Origin: an uncultured Actinomycetes bacterium
GTDB lineage: Bacteria > Actinomycetota > Actinomycetes > Nanopelagicales > Nanopelagicaceae
Reading direction: 5' to 3'
NCBI GenBank assembly: GCA_903832395.1
Contig: CAILBF010000057.1
Coordinates: forward strand, 1-15,414
DNA: 15,414 nucleotides
Position numbers and translations under genes: made by a program. This document shows positions 1 through 6,698 of the stretch, one piece after another. Positions within the stretch are counted from its first letter, which is position 1. Every line of letters begins with the position of its first letter. The notes below the pieces were generated by a model. It ran no database searches. It saw nothing but the letters and a program-made list of their open reading frames with translations, and had not been told where the DNA came from.

Positions 1-399
1 GAGCGAAATTGCATGTGCATGAATCTCACGCTCATTTACTGCACATGCTGAATACACAGTGATTTTTTTACCGCGAACTTTTCGAGCAATTGCAGTTGCC
101 GCAACTCGCAGAGATTGAACGCTCTCATCTCCTATTGCTACTAAATAAATTCGCTCGGTTTGTGAATTCTTTGCACTGACGGGAATCTCATATAGCTCGC
201 CAATTTTTCCAGTTGGGGAAAAGAAAGTGAGTTCATCGTCGAGATTTACGTCGAAATGGGTTTCTAACTCTTGGATTAAGGAGCCTGGGCCTTGAAAAAT
301 AAAACCATCGGTACCGTTGGTCGTATAACCCACAGCGATAGCATCGGCTGAAAGCGCGCTGACTAAATCAACTGGTGCGCTGGCAAGAATCCAAGACAT
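1..399 (-). CDS. pepA: Leucyl aminopeptidase (M17 family), N-terminal part, cut by window edge
   Basis: The reading frame opens at ATG 399 and stays open for 133 codons to the left edge, so the gene is partial. The protein begins MSWILASAPVD and carries the pattern of the M17 N-terminal macro-like domain: a hydrophobic ADAIAVGY strand near residue 19, a GKIGELYEIP segment near residue 68, and a RIYLVAIGD strand followed by SLRVAATAIAR near residues 85-105. The metal-binding catalytic domain lies outside the window, so enzyme activity is inferred from family only. M17 enzymes release N-terminal amino acids from peptides in the cytoplasm. An in-frame stop at 439-441 with no ATG, GTG or TTG after it fixes the start. 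There is no Shine-Dalgarno sequence, but TAGCCT ends 7 bases upstream, which suggests a leaderless transcript. It follows the DUF3117 gene after 28 bases. Confidence 0.75.
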   Translation of the reverse strand, partial: MSWILASAPVDLVSALSADAIAVGYTTNGTDGFIFQGPGSLIQELETHFDVNLDDELTFFSPTGKIGELYEIPVSAKNSQTERIYLVAIGDESVQSLRVAATAIARKVRGKKITVYSACAVNEREIHAHAISL

Positions 400-406
400 G
401 CGTTTA

Positions 407-412
407 AGGCTA
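407..412 (-). promoter_or_regulatory. Candidate -10 box for leaderless aminopeptidase transcript
   Basis: TAGCCT on the minus strand matches TAnnnT and ends 7 bases before the ATG at 399. Transcription would start at or next to the start codon. It lies between the DUF3117 stop and the aminopeptidase start. No clear -35 element is visible. Confidence 0.45.
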
Positions 413-427
413 GCGCCTACGACGGGT

Positions 428-607
428 TTACTTCTTAACTAAAGCGACCGCGGCATGGAGTGCGGCGCTGAGATTATTTGCCTCTTCTGCGTTGAGCTCA
501 ACGACTAGGCGTCCGCCGCCCTCGAGCGGGATTCGCATGATGAGGGATCGGGCCTCTTTTGTGACCTCCATTGGACCATCGCCTGTGCGGGGTTTCATGG
601 CTGCCAT
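428..607 (-). CDS. DUF3117 family small protein
   Basis: A 59-residue protein beginning MAAMKPRTGDGPMEVTKE, followed by an IPLEGGGRLVVELN segment and a C-terminal ...AANNLSAALHAAV helix-like end. This is the complete DUF3117 family signature, a short protein found throughout Actinobacteria, and the length is full. Its function is not known to me. The frame could be extended upstream to a TTG at 622, but GAGGAG at 614-619 sits 7 bases before ATG 607, and family members begin at MAAMKPR, so 607 is the start. It is one of only two genes here with a convincing Shine-Dalgarno sequence. It lies between the region-4 sigma-like protein (82 bases upstream) and the aminopeptidase. In mycobacteria, as I recall, DUF3117 also lies within about ten genes of the LOG gene. 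Confidence 0.9.
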   Translation of the reverse strand: MAAMKPRTGDGPMEVTKEARSLIMRIPLEGGGRLVVELNAEEANNLSAALHAAVALVKK

Positions 608-613
608 GTGAAG

Positions 614-619
614 ACTCCT
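614..619 (-). promoter_or_regulatory. Shine-Dalgarno sequence of the DUF3117 gene
   Basis: GAGGAG on the minus strand lies 7 bases upstream of ATG 607. It decides the start of the DUF3117 gene against the upstream TTG at 622. It implies that this gene, unlike most of its neighbours, has a leadered transcript. Confidence 0.7.
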
Positions 620-689
620 CAAAAATTACGGTTGGGGAAATGCAAGGAGAGAAGTATCTCGCATTTAGTCCACCGGTGGGAAATCGCCC

Positions 690-881
690 TTAGATGCCTA
701 AAATTGCGCTCAATCGGGCCTTGCCGCTGGCTATAACGGCATCTACAGAGCGGACTGGCACCGATAAGACAACTGCGATTTCATCGGATCTAAGAGATTT
801 CAGATAGTGCAACGTCAAGATAAAGCGCTCCTCCTCGGGCAAAGATGCAAGGACCTCGGCCAAAGTTGTAGGAGCGTCCAT
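690..881 (-). CDS. Stand-alone sigma-70 region 4 (helix-turn-helix) protein
   Basis: A 63-residue protein, MDAPTTLAEVLASLPEEERF..., that matches only region 4.2 of ECF-type sigma factors. The LPEEERFILTLHYL helix is followed by RSDEIAVVLSVPVRSVDAVIASGKARL, where the EIA..L..P..SV spacing is the helix-turn-helix and GKARL corresponds to the usual ARARL end. There is no region 2, so it cannot be a classical sigma factor. It may bind DNA or RNA polymerase as a regulator, or be the reduced remnant of an ECF sigma gene. The frame extends upstream to a TTG at 902, but ATG 881 has TAGCCT ending 7 bases before it, the same arrangement as the aminopeptidase gene. It follows the SRPBCC gene after 48 bases. 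Confidence 0.7.
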   Translation of the reverse strand: MDAPTTLAEVLASLPEEERFILTLHYLKSLRSDEIAVVLSVPVRSVDAVIASGKARLSAILGI

Positions 882-888
882 ACCGCTA

Positions 889-894
889 AGGCTA
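889..894 (-). promoter_or_regulatory. Candidate -10 box for leaderless region-4 protein transcript
   Basis: TAGCCT on the minus strand ends 7 bases before ATG 881. The same hexamer at the same distance is found upstream of the aminopeptidase start at 399. The start choice for this gene leans on this motif, so the two calls are not independent. Confidence 0.4.
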
Positions 895-929
895 CTGGTC
901 AAAGCTCGGGGGTTGGCCCCAATTTGTGT

Positions 930-1355
930 TCAGCGCAGTAAACGGGCAAAACGGCCCAGAGAAATACGCACCCCGATGAAGAGCCCTGGTGCGAGAAGGA
1001 TAAAAAGTGGGCGAGGCGCCAGAATTTCTTCTGACCAATCAAATCGAGTGCTGTGTGCATCGATTGCAGTTAGCTCAAAACGACCAGTGCCCTTAATGAT
1101 TCTTCCAGTATGAATAACTTCGCAGAGAAATGGTGGCTGCCAGGTGCTGACTTCCATCGTGTCTAGGATCCCACGAGAATTAATCCCAGTCACCGCACTA
1201 ATCTGAGTACCAACTCCGTTTTGAATTTTCGATGTTACCCAGACTTTAGTTTGTAACATCCACTTAATTTGTTTTTCCCAGTCAACTAACTCATCCCAGA
1301 CATTTTGAACGGGTGCTTTAATAGTTAGCGACATTGCAATGTGATTACTTCTCAT
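930..1355 (-). CDS. SRPBCC (START-like) family protein, polyketide cyclase type
   Basis: A 141-residue protein with the SRPBCC fold pattern. An N-terminal strand, SLTIKAPVQNVWDELVDWEKQIKWM, matches the usual I.AP...VW..L.D...W start of this superfamily. GVGTQISAVTGI and EVIHTGRIIKGTGRFELT strands follow near residues 48-98, and a C-terminal amphipathic helix ends in GRFARLLR. SRPBCC proteins hold hydrophobic ligands in a deep cavity; the ligand here cannot be read from sequence. The ATG at 1353-1355 overlaps the TGA of the upstream LOG gene as ATGA, a classic coupling arrangement, so I start it there and not at the TTG three codons upstream. It is very probably co-transcribed with the LOG gene. 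Confidence 0.75.
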   Translation of the reverse strand: MRSNHIAMSLTIKAPVQNVWDELVDWEKQIKWMLQTKVWVTSKIQNGVGTQISAVTGINSRGILDTMEVSTWQPPFLCEVIHTGRIIKGTGRFELTAIDAHSTRFDWSEEILAPRPLFILLAPGLFIGVRISLGRFARLLR

Positions 1356-1885
1356 TGCTCGCAAGCTCTTAGTGCATCAGCAACATTCGTAGTCCACGTT
1401 ATTAAGTCACGCATTCCAGGTTTAATAAAATTCTCAGTCTCTAAATGTGCAACTAATTCATACAATGGGGCATAGATTCCAAATGGATCAAGAATTACTA
1501 CTGGTTTATTATGAAATTTCAAATAACGGCCTACCCAAATTTCAAAGAACTCTTCCAGAGTCCCAGCGCCACCAGGTAAAGTTATGAATGCATCTGAAAT
1601 GTCGGTGATCATTGCTTTTCGCTCGCCCATAGTTTCAACAATATGAAGCTCGTCATTATCGTGATCTGCGAATTCAATACCAACTAAGGCTTGAGGAATA
1701 ACTCCCACTGTTCGACCGTTAACTGCGCGTGCTCCACGGGACACGGCCCCCATCATTGAAATATGACCTCCACCAGTAACAAGCTCCCAAGAAGCCGAAC
1801 CAATCCCCTCGCCTAATTCATAGGCAAGATCAACATACTTAGGGTCAATAGTTGGCGACGATGAGCAAAAGACTGCGATACGCAT
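1352..1885 (-). CDS. LOG family protein (cytokinin riboside 5'-monophosphate phosphoribohydrolase type)
   Basis: A 177-residue Rossmann-fold protein, full length for the family. It opens MRIAVFCSSS and has the nucleotide-binding GGGHISMMG at residues 38-46, the conserved ERK at 88-90 and the PGGAGTLEE signature at 104-112. These are the two hallmark motifs of LOG/TIGR00730 proteins, which release the base from nucleoside 5'-monophosphates. The Ser at 43, where many homologues have Gly, also occurs in the mycobacterial homologue as I recall it, so it is not a defect. The frame extends 25 codons upstream into dapD, but the conserved N-terminus begins at ATG 1885. TATTCT ends 7 bases upstream, suggesting a leaderless transcript. 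It heads the LOG-SRPBCC pair and is divergent from dapD across 30 bp. Confidence 0.88.
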   Translation of the reverse strand: MRIAVFCSSSPTIDPKYVDLAYELGEGIGSASWELVTGGGHISMMGAVSRGARAVNGRTVGVIPQALVGIEFADHDNDELHIVETMGERKAMITDISDAFITLPGGAGTLEEFFEIWVGRYLKFHNKPVVILDPFGIYAPLYELVAHLETENFIKPGMRDLITWTTNVADALRACEQ

Positions 1886-1892
1886 GTGAGAA

Positions 1893-1898
1893 AGAATA
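1893..1898 (-). promoter_or_regulatory. Candidate -10 box for leaderless LOG gene transcript
   Basis: TATTCT on the minus strand is a good -10 match and ends 7 bases before ATG 1885. It lies within the 30-bp divergent gap shared with dapD. Its -35 region would fall across the dapD start codon. Confidence 0.55.
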
Positions 1899-1904
1899 GG
1901 GGTT

Positions 1905-1910
1905 AGGCTA
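1905..1910 (+). promoter_or_regulatory. Candidate -10 box for leaderless dapD transcript
   Basis: TAGGCT matches TAnnnT and ends 6 bases before ATG 1916. The only Shine-Dalgarno-like bases are AGG three bases from the start codon, too close to work well, so leaderless translation is the better reading. Its -35 region would fall across the LOG start codon. Confidence 0.5.
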
Positions 1911-1915
1911 AGGAC

Positions 1916-2833
1916 ATGACGACCATTGCATCCGGCCACGCAATCGCAACCATGGCTCATGGAAAACTCCTTGATGCTTGGTTTCCGGCACCGGCGCTAG
2001 CGCCCCTCACTTCCGAGATTCCATCGCACCTGCAAGCCCTTGTTGGGGTAGATGAAGCACGCGGAGTCACTCGCGAAATTGCGAGTATTGAAATCGATAT
2101 CTCTGTTGCACCGACAACAACCCTTGATGTATATCTACGCTTACATTTACTCTCGCATCGCTTGATCAAGCCTCACGGCGCAAACCTCGATGGCGTTTTT
2201 GGTCTACTCAATAATGTCGTCTGGACGTCGAGTGGACCCTGCGAAGTAGATAACTTCGAAGTGACGCGTTCACGTTTAAAGGCTGCACATGGTCATGTCA
2301 GTGTTTACAGCGTTGATAAGTTCCCGCGCATGGTTGATTACGTAATCCCTAGTGGTGTTCGCATTGCCGATGCAGATCGCGTCCGTTTGGGAGCTCATCT
2401 TGCCTCTGGAACAACGGTCATGCATGAAGGCTTTGTGAATTTTAACGCGGGAACATTAGGCGCATCAATGGTGGAGGGACGAATCTCTGCCGGTGTTGTT
2501 GTAGGAGACGGCAGCGATGTTGGTGGTGGGGCCTCAATAATGGGAACCTTAAGTGGCGGTGGAAAAGAAATTATTTCAATCGGCGAAAAAACACTTCTCG
2601 GCGCAAACTCCGGCTGTGGAATCTCACTCGGCAATAACTGCATAATTGAAGCCGGAACTTACATCACTGCCGCATCTAAGTTGCGTTTGCCTGATGGCGA
2701 AATCGTAAAAGCTGCGACTCTGTCTGGAGCTCATAATTTATTATTTCGCCGCAACTCACTAGACGGCGCCCTTGAAGTTGTAAGCCGCACCGGTACTTGG
2801 GGTGGGCTTAATTCAGTTCTGCACTCCAACTAA
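1916..2833 (+). CDS. dapD: 2,3,4,5-tetrahydropyridine-2,6-dicarboxylate N-succinyltransferase
   Basis: A 305-residue cytoplasmic enzyme that transfers succinyl from succinyl-CoA to tetrahydrodipicolinate in the succinylase branch of diaminopimelate and lysine synthesis, feeding peptidoglycan. The N-terminus MTTIASGHAIATMAHGKLLD is of the actinobacterial DapD type. Residues about 150-265 form a left-handed beta-helix of hexapeptide-like repeats, including FVNFNAGTLGASMVEGR, SDVGGGASIMGTLSGGG and LLGANSGCGISLGNNCIIEAG. The length fits the actinobacterial family. The start is set by the conserved N-terminus and by TAGGCT 6 bases upstream. The 3' end overlaps the convergent spoIID-like gene by 21 bp. 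No partner lysine-synthesis gene is next to it in this window. Confidence 0.93.
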   Translation: MTTIASGHAIATMAHGKLLDAWFPAPALAPLTSEIPSHLQALVGVDEARGVTREIASIEIDISVAPTTTLDVYLRLHLLSHRLIKPHGANLDGVFGLLNNVVWTSSGPCEVDNFEVTRSRLKAAHGHVSVYSVDKFPRMVDYVIPSGVRIADADRVRLGAHLASGTTVMHEGFVNFNAGTLGASMVEGRISAGVVVGDGSDVGGGASIMGTLSGGGKEIISIGEKTLLGANSGCGISLGNNCIIEAGTYITAASKLRLPDGEIVKAATLSGAHNLLFRRNSLDGALEVVSRTGTWGGLNSVLHSN

Positions 2834-4060
2834 ATCAAAATAAGCCGATGGAATTTTAGCTCGGCTTCTAAAAGTTTCTCCACGCAATGTAACTTGAACA
2901 CCAGTGCTTGAAGTCGCCCGTATTTGGCCAACGGTTCCACTGTCGTTCCTAGTTAGAACTTCCAGCGATAGAACATCTGGAAGTAGAAAAGCCGAAGCAA
3001 CTAGAGCTTGAGGAATGCTTCGAGTCCAGGAGGCATAGTTGGGATTAAGTTTTGCATCCAAGCTCCCGGGATCATCGACAATCTGCGTGTATGCCCGTGC
3101 GCTGCCCCAAGCGTTGAGAGCAAGTTCGGTTTTACCACCTGATGAAGAGAAAAAGTAGGCAGAAATCGGCAGTCCCGCTTGCGTGATAGTTAAACCAACC
3201 GTATCGCTTACGGCTTTTTTCCAGATTGCGCCGAATTTTTTCTCAGTCTCTTTGGCGTACCCTAAAAATAACTGATCCGACATTTCTCCATATAAATCGC
3301 AGTCGCAAGCGGTTTTAATAAATCCAGCTTTATTGAGCGCATATGTCCGAGATGCAATCACTTGGGCTTGAACCGCAGCGATTGGCCAGTAAGAAGGCAT
3401 CTCGCTCACCCCCCACAAATACTCATCCGATAAACGAACCGCATTTGTTAGCTCTAATCGGTAACCCAAAATTCGATCTTTGACAGCTTTCACTTGCATT
3501 TGTCCGTAACGATATGTGCGAGTCGAACCTAGTTGGGAAACTGACATTAAAGCTTCGGTGCCAGCTAAATATCGTGTGCCGCTCCACCGAATGGTAAAAC
3601 TACGAGCACTATCAAAAGAACTAATCAGCTTTCCTGAGCTCACACTCGGCACAACTTTGTTGCCTAGCACCGAGAGATTGAGTGTAGATTTTTTTGAAAA
3701 AGTAGCCACCGGTACGGCATCAACCCGATTGCCAATATCGCCACTGAATACTTGAACAAGTGCACCATCTGTAGCGGTGAGAATTTTTGCAGTGCTCAGG
3801 AGATGGCCAATATTTACCCGTAGGATCATGGAATCATCTAAGGGTTGGATTAAGACATCCTTGTAGAAATATTGAAGTATGTCAGTTGCGCTTTTCCCAG
3901 CTAAAGCCATAGAGCGCGCACCCATTTGAGACATGCCTACGCCATGACCATAACCTGATCCTTGAAATGCAAACTCCGTAGGTACGTCTACTGCTGAGGC
4001 TGGTGCCGCCAAAGTAGTTAAGAAAAGAATAATTACAAGGAGTTTCTTAGACATCCTCAT
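2813..4060 (-). CDS. Secreted SpoIID/LytB domain protein
   Basis: A protein of about 415 residues with a signal peptide: basic MRMSKK, a hydrophobic LLVIILFLTTLAA stretch and an ASA cleavage site near residue 23. A GSGYGHGVGMSQMGARSMAL motif follows at about residues 34-53. The SpoIID core comes next: a YLWGVSEMPSYWP segment near residue 215, whose Glu corresponds to the catalytic Glu of SpoIID lytic transglycosylases, then AAVQAQVIASRTYAL and an ISAYFFSSSGGKTE segment near 299-312. SpoIID cuts glycan strands of peptidoglycan, so remodelling of the wall is the likely role; this is not a spore former's context. The start is uncertain: ATG 4060, ATG 4054 and GTG 4072 all overlap the ATPase stop, and only GTG 4072 has a faint GGA upstream. 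It is the last gene of the glycan-export operon. Confidence 0.82.
   Translation of the reverse strand: MRMSKKLLVIILFLTTLAAPASAVDVPTEFAFQGSGYGHGVGMSQMGARSMALAGKSATDILQYFYKDVLIQPLDDSMILRVNIGHLLSTAKILTATDGALVQVFSGDIGNRVDAVPVATFSKKSTLNLSVLGNKVVPSVSSGKLISSFDSARSFTIRWSGTRYLAGTEALMSVSQLGSTRTYRYGQMQVKAVKDRILGYRLELTNAVRLSDEYLWGVSEMPSYWPIAAVQAQVIASRTYALNKAGFIKTACDCDLYGEMSDQLFLGYAKETEKKFGAIWKKAVSDTVGLTITQAGLPISAYFFSSSGGKTELALNAWGSARAYTQIVDDPGSLDAKLNPNYASWTRSIPQALVASAFLLPDVLSLEVLTRNDSGTVGQIRATSSTGVQVTLRGETFRSRAKIPSAYFDLVGVQN
2842..2867. terminator. Possible two-way hairpin at the dapD / SpoIID-like convergent end
   Basis: AAGCCGA at 2842-2848 pairs perfectly with TCGGCTT at 2861-2867 around a 12-base loop, 8 bases after the dapD stop. 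Read on the minus strand, the stem is followed by ATTTTGATTT, a broken T-tract, but this lies inside the last codons of the SpoIID-like gene. Read on the plus strand, the following bases are CTAAAAG, not T-rich. It is a weak terminator candidate for either direction. The long loop and 7-bp stem make chance a real possibility. Confidence 0.3.
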
Positions 4061-4820
4061 CAATGGCTGCACTCTTTCCGACCTTTAAAAACTCTTGATA
4101 CGCGTCGATTGTTGCATTGGGCTCGCCACGTTGAACTAACTTACCTTTGTGCAACCAAGCAATGTCATTGCACATTTCGCGCAATGTTGCCATGGCATGA
4201 CTAACGAGAATCAAGGCGCGATCATCACTACGCAGTTCCTTTATGCGATTAAGTGACTTCTCCTTAAACTTTGCATCTCCTGCACTCAAAGCTTCGTCAA
4301 CAATTAAAATATCGGGGCGAACCGTTGCAGCTACTGAAAAGGCTAATCGCGAAAACATGCCCGATGAATAGGTACGCATCGGAGCATCAATAGCATCTCC
4401 CAGCTCTGAAAAATCAGCAATCTCTTGGAAGTGATCCTCAATTTGATCGCGCGTCATTCCAGCAGCTAAGCCGCCCAGGACGACATTGGCGCGGCCCGAC
4501 ATCGATGGATTAAAACCAACTCCTAAAGCTAATAATGTGCTGACGCTGCCGAAGACTTCAATCCGACCTTGGGTTGGCGGAATTATTCCAGCGATGACGC
4601 GCATGAGCGATGACTTACCTGCACCATTTGCTCCGATGACGCCTAACACCTGACCGTATTCAACATCAAGGTTTACATTATCAAGGGCGTGAATAACACG
4701 TGTTTGTTTTCCGCCACGTCCTAGCGATTTCACGCGACCTTTAAGCGTTGGTCGGCGATCAATTGCAGTTGTGTAAGTGAGACCAAGGCCGCGGACCGAG
4801 ACCGCGATTTCATTGGTCAT
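4047..4820 (-). CDS. ABC transporter ATP-binding protein, polysaccharide export type
   Basis: A 257-residue ATPase with every core motif present: Walker A GANGAGKS at 63-70, a YSSGM signature at 151-155, Walker B ILIVDEA at 171-177 and the switch His at 207 (LVSHAM). The YSSGM variant, in place of LSGGQ, and the GVGFNPSMSGRANV segment near 100-113 are typical of the Wzt/KpsT/TagH/RfbE branch, which powers export of O-antigen, capsule or teichoic-acid chains. There is no C-terminal carbohydrate-binding domain, so any glycan recognition is not in this subunit. The frame extends 20 codons upstream, but MTNEIAVSVRGL at 4820 is the natural start, 7 bases after the permease stop. No Shine-Dalgarno sequence is visible, so translation probably depends on the permease gene. 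Confidence 0.9.
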   Translation of the reverse strand: MTNEIAVSVRGLGLTYTTAIDRRPTLKGRVKSLGRGGKQTRVIHALDNVNLDVEYGQVLGVIGANGAGKSSLMRVIAGIIPPTQGRIEVFGSVSTLLALGVGFNPSMSGRANVVLGGLAAGMTRDQIEDHFQEIADFSELGDAIDAPMRTYSSGMFSRLAFSVAATVRPDILIVDEALSAGDAKFKEKSLNRIKELRSDDRALILVSHAMATLREMCNDIAWLHKGKLVQRGEPNATIDAYQEFLKVGKSAAIDEDV

Positions 4821-4827
4821 GTGGTTA

Positions 4828-5655
4828 TTAGAGGCGGACGGCAAATTCGCGCTCCCTTGATAGAAAGAAATAAGTACCAATCAAAAATATTCCAACGGCC
4901 CATGCTAAGCCGGCTAACAGGCTAGAAGCTCGAGGCACCTGTCCATGGACTAATGAAAGTGACCAACTTTCAAGTAACGGAAAGAGTGGATTGAAAACTT
5001 CAAAGGCTCTCAAGTTAGGCTTAAGTGACGATGCTTCATAAAGAATTGGTGACAGATACAAAAGCGTTCTAGTCAAATATGGCAGGAAGCTTGCAATATC
5101 GCGGAAGTAAACATTGATACATGAGATCGTTATTGCTAATCCCAGAGCTAAAAAGATTGCAATCAAAAAAACGGGAATTGCCCAGAGCATTTGCCAAGTA
5201 AATGGCAGACCTAAAATCGCTTTAATTACGAGAAAAACCGCCATAGTCGGAAGAAATTTGAAAATCGCAATTATGACTGCCGAGACTGGCAGCATGACTC
5301 TGGGAAATGAGGTATTGAGAATGAGTCGCTGTCCGGCAGTGATTGATTTAACTCCGCCAACTAGTGAGTTTGAAATAAGATAGAACAGAAAGAGCGAAGC
5401 AGTTAAGTGCGCGTACCTTGTGCTATCGGATGAACCACGAATAATTACAATTAATAGGAAATAAACGCCAGAAAGCAAGAGTGGATTTAAGATCAGCCAT
5501 AACTGGCCAAATACTGAATCAAAGTGCTGTTCGTGAAGTTCAGATTTCGAAAACTCCGAAATAAATGCTCGACGTCCCCACAGCGATTTTACATAACGCG
5601 ATAAAGGTGGCAGGCCTGCACGAAACGGCTCGTAGACCTGCGTTGGTGCGTTCAC
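4828..5655 (-). CDS. ABC-2 type permease, polysaccharide export
   Basis: A 275-residue membrane protein with about six hydrophobic segments, roughly at residues 50-73, 85-105, 115-145, 150-180, 190-212 and 243-267. The FGQLWLILNPLLLSGVYF segment near 49-66 and SLVGGVKSITAGQRLILNTSFPRVMLPVS near 98-126 are the family hallmark of ABC-2 permeases of polysaccharide, polyol-phosphate or O-antigen exporters (Wzm/KpsM/TagG type). It pairs with the ATPase 7 bases downstream and would flip a lipid-linked glycan across the membrane. The start codon is GTG at 5655, giving VNAPTQVYEPF. TAGTCT ends 6 bases upstream, so it may have its own leaderless promoter inside the operon besides read-through from the glycosyltransferase gene 14 bases away. 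Confidence 0.9.
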   Translation of the reverse strand: MNAPTQVYEPFRAGLPPLSRYVKSLWGRRAFISEFSKSELHEQHFDSVFGQLWLILNPLLLSGVYFLLIVIIRGSSDSTRYAHLTASLFLFYLISNSLVGGVKSITAGQRLILNTSFPRVMLPVSAVIIAIFKFLPTMAVFLVIKAILGLPFTWQMLWAIPVFLIAIFLALGLAITISCINVYFRDIASFLPYLTRTLLYLSPILYEASSLKPNLRAFEVFNPLFPLLESWSLSLVHGQVPRASSLLAGLAWAVGIFLIGTYFFLSREREFAVRL

Positions 5656-5661
5656 GGCGTA

Positions 5662-5667
5662 AGACTA
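5662..5667 (-). promoter_or_regulatory. Candidate -10 box for leaderless permease transcript
   Basis: TAGTCT on the minus strand ends 6 bases before GTG 5655 and lies in the 14-base gap after the glycosyltransferase stop. There is no Shine-Dalgarno sequence immediately before the GTG. It would give the exporter a promoter separate from that of the glycosyltransferase. Confidence 0.4.
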
Positions 5668-5669
5668 CC

Positions 5670-6662
5670 TCATGGAGCAAGTGACTTCGGTGAAGTAAGA
5701 AAGCCACTTCCCCATGAGATATGCATAGTAAGGAGAATGAGCGGCAGGCACATGACTTCACTTAAACTTTTCCCAATCATTATCGATGCTACGAGAATGA
5801 AGAGGGAATAGACCAGGGCCGGTAAAAAGAAAATATTCGAGATCACAATCCCAAGAATTAGTGAGAGCCCAGTTACAAGTACCGTGAAAGGCGGTGCTAA
5901 ATATCTATAATTAATTGTTCCGTCATGTTGGCGAGAGACAACTCGACGCCAACGTCCATATTCGAAATACTGACGAGCAAGCGCTTTAATAGTTGAGCGG
6001 GGGCGATAAGTAACGACTAAACGTGGATCAAAATAAACGAGACCACCAGCTGCACGAAGGCGAAAATTCAACTCCCAATCCTGCGCGCGGGTAAAACGTT
6101 CATCAAAGCCACCAACTGCGAGTAGCGCCTCTTTTCTAAATGCACCTAAATAAACTGTATCCACCGAGCCGGCAGCGCCACCTGTATGAAAACGCGACGT
6201 TCCCACTCCCAATGGACTACGCATTGCGCGCGCAACTGAACGCTCAAATACACTCTCGCCAACTGCGGCCATCACGCCGCCCACATTGACTGCGCCACTT
6301 TGCGCAAGAATCTCAAGAATTAATCGTAAGTAGTCATGTGGAATCTCTGCATGTCCATCGACGCGCACGATATTTGAGTACTGCGATTGCTTCACTGCCA
6401 GATTTAATCCAGCAGCTGTGCGACCAGTCGGATTCGAAACAATGACGACGCGGTTATCTTTTTCGGCAATTGCTTTGGCAATCTGCTCGGTGCCATCGCT
6501 GGATGGACCAATCGCCAAAATTACTTCGAGTGAGCCGTGAAAATCCTGAGACATAATTGCATCTAGAACCTTCTGAAGATGGGCCGCTTCGTTACGTATT
6601 GGCAGGATTACCGAGATTTCAGCTCTCGGTGAGCCATATAACTCGTTTGCAGATGTCGTCAT
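5670..6662 (-). CDS. Family 2 glycosyltransferase, membrane-anchored
   Basis: A 330-residue GT2 enzyme. The GT-A domain begins AEISVILPIRNEAAHL near residue 14 and contains the VRVDGHAEIP metal/nucleotide motif at about 99-108 (DGH in the DxD position), GGAAGSVDTVYLGAFR near 161-176 and the acceptor-side AQDWELNFRLR near 193-203. A Q..EYGRWRR motif lies at 231-240. Two or three transmembrane segments follow from about 258 to 315. This layout resembles ExoA-like enzymes that add sugars to lipid-linked exopolysaccharide. The sugar donor cannot be told from sequence. It is the first gene of the minus-strand export operon and is divergent from the LytR-CpsA-Psr gene by 36 bp. A run of seven Gs precedes the start by two bases and could serve in place of a ribosome site. 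Confidence 0.87.
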   Translation of the reverse strand: MTTSANELYGSPRAEISVILPIRNEAAHLQKVLDAIMSQDFHGSLEVILAIGPSSDGTEQIAKAIAEKDNRVVIVSNPTGRTAAGLNLAVKQSQYSNIVRVDGHAEIPHDYLRLILEILAQSGAVNVGGVMAAVGESVFERSVARAMRSPLGVGTSRFHTGGAAGSVDTVYLGAFRKEALLAVGGFDERFTRAQDWELNFRLRAAGGLVYFDPRLVVTYRPRSTIKALARQYFEYGRWRRVVSRQHDGTINYRYLAPPFTVLVTGLSLILGIVISNIFFLPALVYSLFILVASIMIGKSLSEVMCLPLILLTMHISWGSGFLTSPKSLAP

Positions 6663-6671
6663 AACCCCCCC

Positions 6672-6677
6672 ACCGTA
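6672..6677 (-). promoter_or_regulatory. Weak candidate -10 box for the glycosyltransferase operon
   Basis: TACGGT on the minus strand matches TAnnnT but ends 9 bases before ATG 6662, two or three more than the other candidates, so a transcript would carry a leader of only a few bases. The seven-G tract at 6665-6671 fills the spacer. I rate this lower than the 6-7 base examples. Confidence 0.25.
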
Positions 6678-6686
6678 TCGCTCAAG

Positions 6687-6692
6687 TACTCT
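6687..6692 (+). promoter_or_regulatory. Candidate -10 box for leaderless LytR-CpsA-Psr transcript
   Basis: TACTCT ends 6 bases before GTG 6699. There is no Shine-Dalgarno sequence; the spacer is TCACCT. It supports a leaderless GTG start for the ligase gene. Confidence 0.5.
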
Positions 6693-6698
6693 TCACCT

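Noticed and set aside
428..622. Longer DUF3117 reading starting from TTG 622
   Set aside because: The family begins at MAAMKPR, and GAGGAG sits correctly before ATG 607, inside the extended reading.
913..1113. 66-residue basic frame on the plus strand opposite the SRPBCC gene
   Set aside because: It is antisense to a gene with a recognisable fold pattern and has no homology signal of its own.
1352..1885. Gly-to-Ser change at residue 43 of the LOG protein as a sign of lost activity
   Set aside because: As I recall, the mycobacterial LOG homologue also has Ser in this place, and the PGGAGTLEE and ERK motifs are intact.
1886..1960. 25-residue N-terminal extension of the LOG protein
   Set aside because: It overlaps the dapD start head-on, is Cys/Gly-rich without family similarity, and the Rossmann start MRIAVFCSSS is at 1885.
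2395..2643. 82-residue proline-rich frame antisense to dapD
   Set aside because: The Pro and Ile runs are the complement of the Gly-rich hexapeptide repeats of DapD; there is no start signal and no family pattern.
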